64,000 nucleotides of DNA from NCBI RefSeq assembly GCF_001885095.1, contig NZ_LZDD01000001.1, forward strand, positions 372,001-436,000. Reading direction: 5' to 3'. Of the stretch, positions 25,846 to 35,075 are shown one piece after another. The DNA comes from Streptococcus bovimastitidis (lineage in GTDB: Bacteria; Bacillota; Bacilli; Lactobacillales; Streptococcaceae). The translations under genes were made by a program, and so were the position numbers. Below the pieces are notes generated by a model. That model was not told where the DNA came from, did not search any database, and saw only the letters and a program-made list of their open reading frames with translations. How positions within the stretch are numbered: position 1 is the first letter of the stretch; the number at the start of each line of letters is the position of its first letter.

Positions 25846-26535
25846 TTGTCATACAAATATTTATTATTCGATCTTGACCACACCTTACTGGATTTTGATA
25901 AAGCAGAAGAAGTGGCTTTGTCTGAACTTTTAATTGAGTGCAAGGTCACCGATGTTCAGGCCTACAAAGACTATTACAAACCCATGAATCAGGCTATGTG
26001 GAAGGATTTGGAGCTCAAGTTGGTGACCAAAAAAGAGCTGGTTAATACCCGTTTTGCTAAGTTGTTTGATCATTTTGGGAAAACTGTCGATGGCATTTAC
26101 ATGGCGGAAAGATACCAGGCTCACCTCCAAAATCAAGGGCAAACCTATGCTGGTGCGGCAGAATTATTGGCTACTTTAAAAGAAAAAGGCTACCTCATTT
26201 ATGCTGCGACTAATGGGATTACGAAAATTCAAACAGGTCGTATGAGAAATTCCGAAATTGAAGCTTTTTTTGAAAAGGTCTTTATTTCAGAAGCGTCTGG
26301 TAGTCAAAAACCAGATAAAGTATTTTATGATTGGATTGGCCAACAAATTCCCCACTTTGCCCCAAGTGACTGTTTAATGATTGGCGATTCTTTATCAGCC
26401 GATATTCAAGGTGGTAATAATGCTGGCATTGATACGGTTTGGTATAACCCGCATCACATAGAAAATGGCAGTAAAGCCCAACCAACTTATGTAGTTTCTA
26501 ATTATCAGGAACTTTTAGAGATTTTGTCTAATTAG
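25846..26535 (+). CDS. YjjG-type HAD nucleotidase
   Basis: 229-residue HAD hydrolase of the YjjG family, which removes phosphate from (noncanonical) pyrimidine nucleotides. Motif I is FDLDHTLLDF (8-17), the variant typical of YjjG; motif II AATNGI near 125; motif III Lys in SGSQKPDKVFYD; motif IV MIGDSLSADIQGG. A C1 helical cap lies between motifs I and II. TTG start behind AAAGGA, 9 bases. Preceded by an extended -10 promoter with a dyad and followed by a long hairpin. Confidence 0.9.
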   Translation: MSYKYLLFDLDHTLLDFDKAEEVALSELLIECKVTDVQAYKDYYKPMNQAMWKDLELKLVTKKELVNTRFAKLFDHFGKTVDGIYMAERYQAHLQNQGQTYAGAAELLATLKEKGYLIYAATNGITKIQTGRMRNSEIEAFFEKVFISEASGSQKPDKVFYDWIGQQIPHFAPSDCLMIGDSLSADIQGGNNAGIDTVWYNPHHIENGSKAQPTYVVSNYQELLEILSN

Positions 26536-26551
26536 CTACTACATACAAAAA

Positions 26552-26595
26552 AAGCATATAAAAAAGGCAAAATAATTTGCCTTTTTTATATGCTT
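26552..26595. terminator. Long perfect hairpin, probable terminator
   Basis: A 20-bp perfect stem: 26552-26571 (AAGCATAT...GGCAAA) with 26576-26595 (TTTGCC...ATATGCTT), loop ATAA. The T6 lies inside the descending arm rather than after it. Confidence 0.8.
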
Positions 26596-26659
26596 CTCAC
26601 CTTATTCATCCGCTACTTTTCAAAGATTTTAGAAAAATTTCGTATTTCGTAGCATTTTT

Positions 26660-26688
26660 TTGAAATCGTTATCAATTTCTGATAGACT
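26660..26688 (+). promoter_or_regulatory. Promoter of the aldehyde dehydrogenase gene
   Basis: TTGAAA (26660-26665), 17-bp spacer, TAGACT (26683-26688); start codon 28 bases downstream behind AGAGGAGG. Confidence 0.65.
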
Positions 26689-26715
26689 TTAATTAATAAA
26701 AAGAGGAGGCTTATT

Positions 26716-28089
26716 ATGGCTTATAAAACTATTTACCCTTTTACAAATGAAGTTCTTAAAGAATATGAGAACACTTCTGATGCACAATTAGAAGAAGTGC
26801 TTGAAACGGCCCACCAACTTTACAAAAAATGGCGCAAAGATGACCAATTAGAAACTCGTAAAGCGCAACTTCATGAAGTAGCTGCTATCTTACGTCGTGA
26901 CCGTGATAAATATGCGGAAATCTTGACTAAGGATATGGGTAAACTTTTCACTGAAGCTCAAGGTGAAATTGAACTTTGTGCTGACATTGCTGACTACTAT
27001 GCTGACAATGCAGACAAATTCTTAGAACCAACTCCACTTGCTACTGATACTGGTGATGCATACTACATCAAACAAGCTACAGGTGTTGTTCTTGCGGTTG
27101 AACCATGGAACTTCCCTTACTACCAAATCATGCGCGTGTTTGCTCCAAACTTTATCGTTGGTAACCCAATGGTCTTGAAACATGCTTCAATCTGTCCTTG
27201 GTCAGCGCAATCATTTGAAGAATTAGTTGATGAAGCTGGTGCAGAAAAAGGTTCATTTACTAACCTCTTTGTTTCTTATGGACAAGTGTCAAACATCATC
27301 GCTGATAAACGTGTTGTTGGTGTCTGCTTAACAGGTTCTGAACGTGGTGGTGCATCTATCGCTGAAGAAGCTGGTAAAAACTTGAAGAAAACTACCCTTG
27401 AATTGGGTGGTGACGATGCTTTCATCATTCTTGATGATGCTGATTGGGATGAATTAGAATCAGTTCTTTTCTTCTCACGTCTTTACAATGCAGGGCAAGT
27501 ATGTACATCTTCTAAACGTTTCATCGTTCTTGAAAAAGACTACGATCGTTTCAAAGAATTATTAACAAAAGTCTTCAAAACAGCTAAATGGGGTGACCCG
27601 ATGGATCCAGAAACAACTTTGGCACCATTATCATCAGCTCAAGCTAAAGAAGATGTTCTTGCTCAAATTAAATTGGCTTTAGACAACGGTGCTGAATTAG
27701 TATATGGTGGCGAAGCTATTGACCATCCAGGTAACTTCGTAATGCCAACTATCATTGCTGGTATGACTAAAGATAACCCAATCTACTACCAAGAAATCTT
27801 TGGACCAGTTGGTGAAATCTACAAAGTGGCTTCAGAAGAAGAAGCAATCGAAGTGGCTAACGACTCTAACTACGGTCTTGGTGGAACAATCTTCTCAAGC
27901 AACAAAGAACACCGCGAAGCAGTTGCTGCTAAAATCGAAACTGGTATGTCATTCATCAACTCAGGTTGGGCAAGTCTTCCAGAACTTCCATTCGGCGGAA
28001 TCAAAAACTCAGGTTATGGCCGTGAATTAAGTGAACTTGGCTTCACAGCATTCGTTAACGAGCACTTAATCTACACACCAAAAAAATAA
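26716..28089 (+). CDS. gabD: NAD(P)-dependent succinate-semialdehyde dehydrogenase family protein
   Basis: 457-residue aldehyde dehydrogenase, probably oxidising succinate semialdehyde or a similar aldehyde in the cytoplasm. Landmarks: VEPWNFPYYQIMRVFAPN (substrate-side helix with the N-F-P motif), the general base in LELGGDDAF near residue 232, and catalytic Cys263 in NAGQVCTSSKRF. The C-terminal LPFGGIKNSGYGREL is classical. The enzyme family match is firm; the exact substrate and hence the symbol are inferred. Codon use is strongly biased, suggesting high expression. Own promoter and terminator. Confidence 0.87.
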   Translation: MAYKTIYPFTNEVLKEYENTSDAQLEEVLETAHQLYKKWRKDDQLETRKAQLHEVAAILRRDRDKYAEILTKDMGKLFTEAQGEIELCADIADYYADNADKFLEPTPLATDTGDAYYIKQATGVVLAVEPWNFPYYQIMRVFAPNFIVGNPMVLKHASICPWSAQSFEELVDEAGAEKGSFTNLFVSYGQVSNIIADKRVVGVCLTGSERGGASIAEEAGKNLKKTTLELGGDDAFIILDDADWDELESVLFFSRLYNAGQVCTSSKRFIVLEKDYDRFKELLTKVFKTAKWGDPMDPETTLAPLSSAQAKEDVLAQIKLALDNGAELVYGGEAIDHPGNFVMPTIIAGMTKDNPIYYQEIFGPVGEIYKVASEEEAIEVANDSNYGLGGTIFSSNKEHREAVAAKIETGMSFINSGWASLPELPFGGIKNSGYGRELSELGFTAFVNEHLIYTPKK

Positions 28090-28110
28090 GAAACTCATCT
28101 AAATAAAGTT

Positions 28111-28143
28111 AAGGCTTAAAGTTTTCCTTTAAGCCTTCTTTTT
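28111..28143 (+). terminator. Rho-independent terminator
   Basis: AAGGCTTAAAG (28111-28121) and CTTTAAGCCTT (28127-28137) form an 11-bp stem with a T-rich tail. Confidence 0.88.
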
Positions 28144-28160
28144 AACGAAAGGAGATGCTC

Positions 28161-28967
28161 ATGGATATTAAAGTCTTTGCTACCGATATGGATGGCACTT
28201 TCTTAAATAGTCAGAACACTTATGATCGTCAGCGTTTTGCCGCTCTTTTTGAAAAAATCGATGCTCAGCAAAAGCACTTCGTTGCTATTAGTGGAAACCA
28301 GTATTATCAGATCAAGACATTTTTCTCAGGCTACGCTGATAAGATGACCATCGTTGGGGAAAACGGGGCATATATCGTTGATAAAGGGCAGGTCCTAAAA
28401 ACCTATCCCCTCGCAGATGATATAGTTGCCACCGTCATCCGTTACCTCTACGACAATAATTTGGCCGATCAGGCTGTTGTCTGCGGTGAGAAATCTGCCT
28501 ACATCTTGGATTCTGCTAGCGCAGCTGATTTGGAGATGTTCTCCATTTACTATACAGAATTACTGCAAGTGGCTAGCTTTGATGCTCTGCCATCTGACAA
28601 AATCTTAAAATTCTCATTTAACACCACTGTTTCGGAAACGCAAGAGATCGTTAATGCTCTTAATGCGCAATTGGGTGAGCGAGTGGTGGCAGTAGAGACC
28701 GGCAATGGCAATGTGGATGTGATCTCTAAAGGTATCAACAAGGGTTCTGCCATGGCTTTCTTGCTAAAAAAATGGGGCTTAGAAGCCAGTCAAATGGCTA
28801 CCTTCGGGGACAGCAACAACGATTTGGAAATGTTGGCCATGACCGAGCATTCCTATGCCATGCTTAACGGCAACGACCAAGTTAAAGAAACCGCAACTTT
28901 CATGACCTCAAGTAATAATGACTCGGGCGTTATGGCGGTAATTGAGAAATTAGTAGAAACGACCTAG
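28161..28967 (+). CDS. Cof-type HAD phosphatase
   Basis: 268-residue HAD-IIB sugar-phosphate phosphatase. Motif I TDMDGTFLNS (8-17), motif II AISGNQ near 46, Lys in ISKGINKGSAM near 196 and motif IV FGDSNNDLEM near 218 are intact. The start is ATG 28161, 6 bases after GAAAGGAG; an in-frame ATG at 28155 overlaps that site. Five bases separate it from the MFS gene, so the pair is one transcript. Substrate unknown. Confidence 0.9.
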   Translation: MDIKVFATDMDGTFLNSQNTYDRQRFAALFEKIDAQQKHFVAISGNQYYQIKTFFSGYADKMTIVGENGAYIVDKGQVLKTYPLADDIVATVIRYLYDNNLADQAVVCGEKSAYILDSASAADLEMFSIYYTELLQVASFDALPSDKILKFSFNTTVSETQEIVNALNAQLGERVVAVETGNGNVDVISKGINKGSAMAFLLKKWGLEASQMATFGDSNNDLEMLAMTEHSYAMLNGNDQVKETATFMTSSNNDSGVMAVIEKLVETT

Positions 28968-28972
28968 GTGTT

Positions 28973-30130
28973 ATGGTACATTTATTATTATTAGTGATTT
29001 ATCTGTCATTTATCAGTCTAGGCTTACCTGATGGCATGTTGGGTGCTGCTTGGCCTGCAATGCGGACAGATATGGGTTTGCCATTATCTTATATGGGTAT
29101 GGTGACAACCATTATTTGTCTGGCGACCATTTTTTCTAGTTTGCAAAGTGACCGACTCAATAAAAAATATGGCACTGGATTGGTGACGACTGTTAGTGTG
29201 GGCATGACTGCCCTGGCCATCATTGGATTTGGGCTCAGTCATGCTTTCTGGCAAATTTGTCTGATTGCAATTCCTTATGGTTTAGGAGCAGGTAGTGTTG
29301 ACGCAGCTTTAAATAACTATGTTGCTCTGCACTTTTCAAGTAAACACATGAGTTGGCTTCACTGTATGTGGGGAGTCGGAGCCTCAACAGGGACTTATGC
29401 CCTCGGCTATTCCTTTACTCTAGGACATACTTGGCATTTTGGTTATATTTTGGTCGGCATTATTCAAGCCATTTTTACAGCCATCCTCTTTCTTAACCTC
29501 TCTCTTTGGCAAAAAGACGATCTGGAAAAGCAAGATCAAGCAACGAGCAAGGCCATGACTATTAAAGAAGTCTTAGCCATTAGCGGTGCTAAAGAAATTA
29601 TGATGACATTCTTTGCTTATTGTGCCCTAGAAGGCATTGCCGGCCTTTGGGCCAGTTCCTACATGGTAGAGGCCAAAGGTTTAACCTTATCCTTAGCCGC
29701 AACCTTTGCCAGTCTCTTATATTTAGGTATCACAATAGGTAGAGGTATCAATGGCTTTATGTCTATGCGCTTTTCCAATGATTTTTTGATTCGTCTAGGC
29801 CAAAGCATTATTATGACGGGTATTCTTATTTTGATGATACCAATCAGGAATGAATGGGTTACTCTAATCGGTTTATTACTGATTGGATTAGGATGTGCTC
29901 CAATCTACCCATGTATCATTCACTCAACGCCAGAACATTTTGGCAAAGAAAAATCCCAGGCAATGATTGGTGTTGAAATGGCCTTTGCCTATACTGGTTT
30001 TGTAATCATGCCAGCAGTATTTGGTCTATTAGCACAATCCTTATCTGTCGATATTTTCCCATACTTGTTGGCAATTCTCTTGCTTGTCATGTTTGTCATG
30101 CATAGCAAGGTTATTAAGATACATTTATAA
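28973..30130 (+). CDS. MFS transporter
   Basis: 385-residue major facilitator with about twelve helices: LPDGMLGAAWPAM at TM1, the short loop DRLNKKYGTG in place of the canonical GxLaDrxGrr between TM2-3, and a central soluble loop rich in K/Q/E after TM6 (QKDDLEKQDQATSKA). Resembles the FHS/sugar-type or fosmidomycin-type MFS groups without a clear substrate. It follows the HAD gene by 5 bases with only a weak AGGTG as Shine-Dalgarno, so translation is probably coupled. Confidence 0.85.
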   Translation: MVHLLLLVIYLSFISLGLPDGMLGAAWPAMRTDMGLPLSYMGMVTTIICLATIFSSLQSDRLNKKYGTGLVTTVSVGMTALAIIGFGLSHAFWQICLIAIPYGLGAGSVDAALNNYVALHFSSKHMSWLHCMWGVGASTGTYALGYSFTLGHTWHFGYILVGIIQAIFTAILFLNLSLWQKDDLEKQDQATSKAMTIKEVLAISGAKEIMMTFFAYCALEGIAGLWASSYMVEAKGLTLSLAATFASLLYLGITIGRGINGFMSMRFSNDFLIRLGQSIIMTGILILMIPIRNEWVTLIGLLLIGLGCAPIYPCIIHSTPEHFGKEKSQAMIGVEMAFAYTGFVIMPAVFGLLAQSLSVDIFPYLLAILLLVMFVMHSKVIKIHL

Positions 30131-30255
30131 AAAATTTTTAAAATTAGATTTCCATTTTTAAATTGGTTGAAAATTAATAAGTTGACTCATTTTGAGATGG
30201 CATTTGAAAGGATTCGCTGATATCACCAAATCAGGAGAAGAAGTATAATGAAAGC

Positions 30256-30286
30256 AAAAAGAGCCGATTTTATCGGCTCTTTTTTG
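30256..30286 (+). terminator. Rho-independent terminator
   Basis: AAAAAGAGCCGA (30256-30267) and TCGGCTCTTTTT (30273-30284) with a 5-base loop; lies just upstream of uvrC. Confidence 0.9.
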
Positions 30287-30321
30287 CGGTCAAATGGGCA
30301 ATAATTTGGTAAAATAGGGTC

Positions 30322-32097
30322 ATGAATGAACTGATAAAACATAAATTGGAATTGCTTCCGGATAGCCCCGGTTGTTATCTCCATAAGGATAAGAATGGGA
30401 CCATTATCTATGTGGGCAAGGCCAAAAATTTACGGAATCGGGTTCGCTCTTATTTTAGGGGCAGTCACGATACTAAAACAGAACTTCTGGTTTCTGAGAT
30501 TGAAGATTTTGAATATATTGTGACGGGCTCCAATACGGAAGCTCTTCTTTTGGAGATTAATTTAATCCAGAAGAATATGCCCAAGTACAATATCAAATTG
30601 AAGGATGACAAGTCTTATCCTTTTATTAAGATTACTAACGAGCTTTTTCCACGTCTTTTAATTACCAGACAAATTAAGAAAAAGGACGGTCTCTACTTTG
30701 GTCCCTATCCAGATTCCTATACGGCCAATGAGGTCAAAAAGCTTTTGGACCGGATTTTCCCTTTCAAAAAGTGTACCAATCCTGTCAATAAAGTTTGTTT
30801 TTACTATCATCTGGGTCAATGTAATGCCCATACCATTTGCCAGACCGACAAGACTTATTGGGATGGCTTAGTGGAGGATGTCAAACTTTTCTTAGAAGGA
30901 AAGGATGATAAAATTGTCAATCAATTAAAAGAAAAGATGACGGCGGCAGCGGGAAAAATGGAATTTGAGCGGGCGGCTGAGTTTCGGGATTTGATTTCGG
31001 GAATTGCCAAGCTGCGCACTAAGCAACGAATAATGAGTAAGGATTTGCAGGACCGGGACATTTTTGGCTACTATGTGGACAAAGGTTGGATGTGTGTGCA
31101 GGTATTCTTTGTCCGCCAGGGAAAATTAATTCAGCGTGATGTTAATATGTTCCCCTATTACAATGAGGCGGAAGAAGATTTCTTAACCTATATGGGTCAA
31201 TTCTACCAGGACCAACGACACTTCATTCCTAGGGAAGTCTTTATTCCTTCTGATGTTGACCAGGAATTAGTGGAAGCTATTGTTCCAACAAAAGTGATTA
31301 AGCCTCAAAGAGGTGAGAAGAAGCAGCTGGTAGCTTTGGCAACTAAGAATGCCAGGGTCAGTCTGCAACAAAAATTTGACTTGTTAGAGAAAGATCTTAA
31401 GAAAACGCAGGGGGCTATTGATAATCTTGGACAACTCATGAGGATTCCAACACCTAAACGTATTGAGGCTTTTGACAATTCCAATATTCAAGGGACGAGT
31501 CCTGTTGCAGCTATGGTTGTTTTTGTAGATGGTAAGCCGAGTAAGAAGGACTATCGTAAATTTAAAATCAAAACTGTTGTGGGGCCGGATGATTATGCTA
31601 GTATGCGGGAAGTCATTTATCGCCGTTATAGTCGGGTCTTAAAGGATGAGTTAGTTGCTCCGGACTTAATTGTCATTGATGGTGGTGCTGGTCAGGTAAA
31701 CATTGCTAAGGATGTGGTCTATAATCAGCTTGGTTTAAAAATTCCGATTGCTGGTTTGCAGAAGAATGATAAGCACCAAACGCAAGAATTGCTTTTTGGC
31801 GATGCCTTGCAGGTTATTGATTTGCCTCGTAATTCTGAGGAATTCTTCTTGCTTCACCGGATTCAGGATGAGGTTCACCGCTTTGCTATTACTTTCCACC
31901 GCCAGGTGCGCTCCAAGAATTCATTCAGTTCTAAGCTGGATGGGATTGAGGGGCTTGGTCCAAAGCGCAAGCAGCTTTTGCTCAAGCATTTTAAGGGGGT
32001 AAATGCCATTGCGTCAGCGACCGAGGATGAGATTAGAGCCTTGGGTATTCCCCAAAAAGTAGCTCGAAGTCTTTTGGAAACTTTTGCTGAAAAATGA
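30322..32097 (+). CDS. uvrC: Excinuclease ABC subunit C
   Basis: Nucleotide excision repair nuclease making both incisions with UvrAB, 591 residues. Domains in order: GIY-YIG nuclease ([20 protein letters not shown], residues ~15-34); UVR motif binding UvrB near 200-235 ([19 protein letters not shown]); the RNase H-like 5' nuclease domain with [16 protein letters not shown] near 388 and VIDGGAGQ near 452; tandem HhH DNA-binding motifs at the end ([29 protein letters not shown]). All are in frame and full length. ATG behind a modest AGGG. Confidence 0.97.
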   Translation: MNELIKHKLELLPDSPGCYLHKDKNGTIIYVGKAKNLRNRVRSYFRGSHDTKTELLVSEIEDFEYIVTGSNTEALLLEINLIQKNMPKYNIKLKDDKSYPFIKITNELFPRLLITRQIKKKDGLYFGPYPDSYTANEVKKLLDRIFPFKKCTNPVNKVCFYYHLGQCNAHTICQTDKTYWDGLVEDVKLFLEGKDDKIVNQLKEKMTAAAGKMEFERAAEFRDLISGIAKLRTKQRIMSKDLQDRDIFGYYVDKGWMCVQVFFVRQGKLIQRDVNMFPYYNEAEEDFLTYMGQFYQDQRHFIPREVFIPSDVDQELVEAIVPTKVIKPQRGEKKQLVALATKNARVSLQQKFDLLEKDLKKTQGAIDNLGQLMRIPTPKRIEAFDNSNIQGTSPVAAMVVFVDGKPSKKDYRKFKIKTVVGPDDYASMREVIYRRYSRVLKDELVAPDLIVIDGGAGQVNIAKDVVYNQLGLKIPIAGLQKNDKHQTQELLFGDALQVIDLPRNSEEFFLLHRIQDEVHRFAITFHRQVRSKNSFSSKLDGIEGLGPKRKQLLLKHFKGVNAIASATEDEIRALGIPQKVARSLLETFAEK

Positions 32098-32199
32098 TTT
32101 GTAGAAAGTCCATTTTTTGTGAGAAAATGAATGAAAAGCCTTGCAAAAAGTGGTAAAATAAGACTGTATTTAAATAAAAAAAAGATTGGAAGTTTTGCC

Positions 32200-32802
32200 A
32201 TGAAATTTCTTGAATTAAACAAAAAACGTCACGGTGTTCGTTCTTTTAATGATCAGCCGGTTGACTTTAAGGATTTGCGGACTGCTATTGAAATTGCAAC
32301 GCTTGCTCCGAGTGCTAATAATATTCAGCCTTGGAAATTTGTTGTTGTTGAAGATAAAAAGGCAGATTTAGCTAAGGACATGGTTCTTGGGAACAAGGAA
32401 CAGGTTGAGCAAGCACAGTTTGTTGTGGCAATTTTTTCTGATACTGATCTGGTTCAAAGATCACGTAAGATTGCCCGTGTGGGTGTTAAATCACTTCCTG
32501 ATGATTTGATCGGCTACTACATGGAAACTCTTCCTCCACGTTATGCCAAAATGGAAGAGCTTGAAAAAGCAGAATACTTGTCATTCAACACTGGTTTAGT
32601 CGCTATGAACTTGATTTTAGCTCTAACTGACCAAAAGATTGCTTCAAATATGATTTTAGGTTTTGATAAGACAAAAACCAATGAAATCTTAGAGGTTAAT
32701 CCACGTTTCCGTCCGGAAATTTTAATCACTGTTGGCTATACTGATGATAAATTGGAACCAACTTACCGGTTACCTGTTGACGAATTAATTGAACGTCGTT
32801 AA
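32200..32802 (+). CDS. Nitroreductase family flavoprotein
   Basis: FMN-dependent NAD(P)H oxidoreductase, 200 residues. It has the nitroreductase N-terminus LELNKKRHGVRSFNDQPV with the R-x-S/RxF FMN-phosphate motif, TLAPSANNIQPWKFVVVED at the flavin, and the C-terminal RFRPEILITVGYTDD. ATG 32200 is chosen because GGAAG lies 7 bases upstream and the family N-terminus begins there; an earlier in-frame ATG at 32131 precedes an extended -10 (TG-G-TAAAAT, about 32150) and is rejected. Confidence 0.9.
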   Translation: MKFLELNKKRHGVRSFNDQPVDFKDLRTAIEIATLAPSANNIQPWKFVVVEDKKADLAKDMVLGNKEQVEQAQFVVAIFSDTDLVQRSRKIARVGVKSLPDDLIGYYMETLPPRYAKMEELEKAEYLSFNTGLVAMNLILALTDQKIASNMILGFDKTKTNEILEVNPRFRPEILITVGYTDDKLEPTYRLPVDELIERR

Positions 32803-32862
32803 ACTGAGTGAAAATTCAGATAAAAAGTGTTATACTTTCTATATTGACTGTTGATAAAGTGA

Positions 32863-32893
32863 AGTAAGTTGTATTGTTTAGGTACAACTTATT
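32863..32893 (+). other. Hairpin in the pepV leader
   Basis: TAAGTTGTA (32865-32873) and TACAACTTA (32883-32891) are perfectly complementary, extendable by two weaker pairs. It lies 33 bases before the pepV start and lacks a T-run. It could be an operator or a leader structure. Confidence 0.45.
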
Positions 32894-32925
32894 AACTTTG
32901 TATTTTTTAAAAGGAGATAAACTTA

Positions 32926-34329
32926 ATGATTGATTTTAAAGCAGAAGTTGAGAGCCGCAAAGAGGCTATGCTTGAAGACTTGATTAGCTTGCTTCGCATT
33001 AACTCTGAACGTGATGATTCTCTTGCTGATGAGAAACACCCTTTTGGTCCTGGTCCTGTTAAAGCTTTGGAGCATTTCTTAGCGATGGCAGAACGTGATG
33101 GTTACAAGACGCGTAACATTGATAACTATGCTGGTGATTTCGAATTTGGTGAAGGGGAAGAAGTCCTTGGTATTTTCGGTCACTTAGATGTAGTTCCTGC
33201 TGGAGCTGGTTGGGATACTGACCCGTATGAGCCAGTTATCAAAGATAATCGCATTTATGCACGTGGTTCATCAGATGATAAAGGACCAACTTTAGCTTGT
33301 TATTATGCTTTAAAAATTATTAAAGAATTAGGTTTACCAACTTCTAAGAAAGTTCGTTTTGTTGTTGGTACTGATGAAGAATCAGGTTGGGGCGATATGG
33401 ATTACTACTTTGCCCACAACGGTTTGAAAGACCCAGACTTTGGTTTCTCTCCAGATGCTGAATTCCCAATCATTAATGGTGAAAAAGGAAACATCACTGA
33501 ATATCTACACTTTGGTGGTGAAAACGATGGTTCATTTGTTCTGCATTCATTCAAAGGTGGCCTTCGTGAAAACATGGTTCCTGAATCAGCGACTGCTATC
33601 ATCTCATCTTCTCGTGAATTCCATATCTTTGAAGCTGAATTTGATCAATACATTAAACGTAAAGAAGTAAAAGGGGATATCTCTAAAGAAGGTGACAAAA
33701 TCAAAGTTACCATTCATGGTAAATCTGCCCATGGATCAACGCCTGAACTTGGTATTAATGGTGCAACATTACTTGCGCGTTACCTTTCACGCTATGCATT
33801 CAACAAAGAAGCAGAAGCTTATTTACGTTTAGCTGGTCATCAATTACATGAAGCTTTTGACGGTAAGAAATTTGGTCTTGCTTTCAAAGATGAAAAAATG
33901 GGTGCCCTCAGCATGAATGCTGGTGTCTTCAGCTTTGATAGAGAATCAAACGATAACACTATGGCTTTGAACTTCCGTTATCCAAAAGGAATTGATGCCT
34001 TTGTTCTTAAAGCTGGTTTAGAAAAATTAAAAGGTGTTCGTGAAGTTACCTTGTCACAACACGAACATGTGCCACACTATGTGCCAATGGATGATGAATT
34101 AGTTTCAACTCTTTTAAGCGTTTATGAAAAACAAACTGGCTTAAAAGGTTATGAACAAGTTATCGGTGGTGGAACATTTGGACGTCTTCTTAAACGTGGC
34201 GTTGCCTTCGGCGCAATGTTCCCAGGCGATGAAAACACCATGCACCAAGCCAACGAATACATGCCATTAGAAAACATCTACAGATCAGCAGCAATCTATG
34301 CTGAAGCCATCTACGAATTAATTAAATAA
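32926..34329 (+). CDS. pepV: Dipeptidase PepV
   Basis: Cytoplasmic M20 zinc dipeptidase completing peptide breakdown to amino acids, 467 residues. Zinc and catalytic sites: IFGHLDVVPAG (His and Asp), YARGSSDDKGP (bridging Asp), the catalytic pair in GTDEESGW (Glu-Glu), SPDAEFP (Asp), and a His near the C-terminus in ENTMHQANEY. The lid insertion carries IHGKSAHGSTPELGINGA. AAGGAG precedes ATG. Codon bias suggests strong expression; own terminator. Confidence 0.95.
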   Translation: MIDFKAEVESRKEAMLEDLISLLRINSERDDSLADEKHPFGPGPVKALEHFLAMAERDGYKTRNIDNYAGDFEFGEGEEVLGIFGHLDVVPAGAGWDTDPYEPVIKDNRIYARGSSDDKGPTLACYYALKIIKELGLPTSKKVRFVVGTDEESGWGDMDYYFAHNGLKDPDFGFSPDAEFPIINGEKGNITEYLHFGGENDGSFVLHSFKGGLRENMVPESATAIISSSREFHIFEAEFDQYIKRKEVKGDISKEGDKIKVTIHGKSAHGSTPELGINGATLLARYLSRYAFNKEAEAYLRLAGHQLHEAFDGKKFGLAFKDEKMGALSMNAGVFSFDRESNDNTMALNFRYPKGIDAFVLKAGLEKLKGVREVTLSQHEHVPHYVPMDDELVSTLLSVYEKQTGLKGYEQVIGGGTFGRLLKRGVAFGAMFPGDENTMHQANEYMPLENIYRSAAIYAEAIYELIK

Positions 34330-34331
34330 GC

Positions 34332-34358
34332 AAAAAAGAAGCCGTGAGGCTTCTTTTT
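34332..34358 (+). terminator. Rho-independent terminator of pepV
   Basis: GAAGCC (34338-34343), GTGA loop, GGCTTC (34348-34353), flanked by A6 and T5. Confidence 0.9.
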
Positions 34359-34416
34359 GTGACATTAATTTATTTCAAATATCTATTAGTGTTCATTTCA
34401 TTTGTGAATTGAACAT

Positions 34417-34508
34417 TTCAACAGTCAGGGGAGTGACTCATTGATGAAATCCAATTCATTCCATGTCAAAAATAACCGCTTAACTACGGCGAAAAGAATT
34501 AAGTGACA
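34417..34508 (+). repeat. Remnant of the structured repeat element, copy C
   Basis: The 22 bases at 34417-34438 (TTCAACAGTCAGGGGAGTGA plus CT) are identical to 62436-62457, the start of the hairpin in copy B, but the matching 3' arm is replaced. Further on, ATTCATTCC and CTACGGCGAAAA echo the conserved core and tail, while the central hairpins are missing. It lies in the 717-base gap between pepV and the CPBP-type gene. Confidence 0.65.
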
Positions 34509-34683
34509 ATAGACTTATTGCTAATTTAATAAGGAGTCGGATGGTTGCAAAACAGTTAGATTTTTTTGTTTGAAGAAATCCAGGGATTTACATGACTAAA
34601 TAAAAAAGTATTTAACTTTTCTACATATTGATTTCACTTATTTATAATCTTATTAAAAAATTATTCGAAAACTAGATAAAAAA

Positions 34684-34895
34684 CTTGCAAAGTATGTAGA
34701 AAATGATATTATTACTTCGTAGAAAACAACTAACGTTGATTTATTCAATGAAGCTAGTGAGGATGGCCTGCTGCTTTAGGCTTGAATTGGATACTAAATG
34801 AGATTAGTATCGGCTTTAAAGGGTTTTGGGATACTTATCCACAAGCAGTAAAAAGTATTTCAGATGGAAGAGGGGTTAAACAACCCTCTTTTTAG
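34684..34895 (+). pseudogene. Decayed short coding region of unknown family
   Basis: An open frame at 34761-34895 reads GWPAALGLNWILNEISIGFK, then GFWDTYPQAVKSISDGRG and KQPSF, preceded at once by a TGA. A different frame upstream reads LAKYVENDIITS, a stop, then TTNVDLFNEASEDG, which would join naturally to the first. It looks like one short protein broken by a stop and a frameshift. No start codon or family is recognised. The location just before a CPBP-type membrane protein recalls bacteriocin/immunity pairs, but nothing in the sequence proves that. Confidence 0.4.
34869..34894 (+). terminator. Rho-independent terminator
   Basis: AGAGGGGTT and AACCCTCT pair with one bulged G around AAAC, followed by T5. 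It overlaps the end of the decayed reading frame. Confidence 0.7.
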
Positions 34896-35015
34896 TTTGG
34901 AGTTTATTAATAAAAATTTGTACTGCTTTTTCTAATTTAATTTCAGAAAGATATCGACTACTGGATAAAATTTTTCTCGCAATAACACATTAAAAATTTT
35001 ACCCTTATTAAATTA

Positions 35016-35024
35016 TGATATAAT
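35016..35024 (+). promoter_or_regulatory. Extended -10 promoter of the CPBP gene
   Basis: TG-A-TATAAT at 35016-35024, about 50 bases before the start codon; no consensus -35. Confidence 0.55.
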
Positions 35025-35075
35025 AATTGTATTAGTAAAGTGATATAGTTTTAATTGATTAGGAGTAATATCATA

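Noticed and set aside
31875..32222. 115-residue minus-strand frame at the uvrC end
   Set aside because: It runs antisense through the HhH region of uvrC and across the nitroreductase promoter. No family match.
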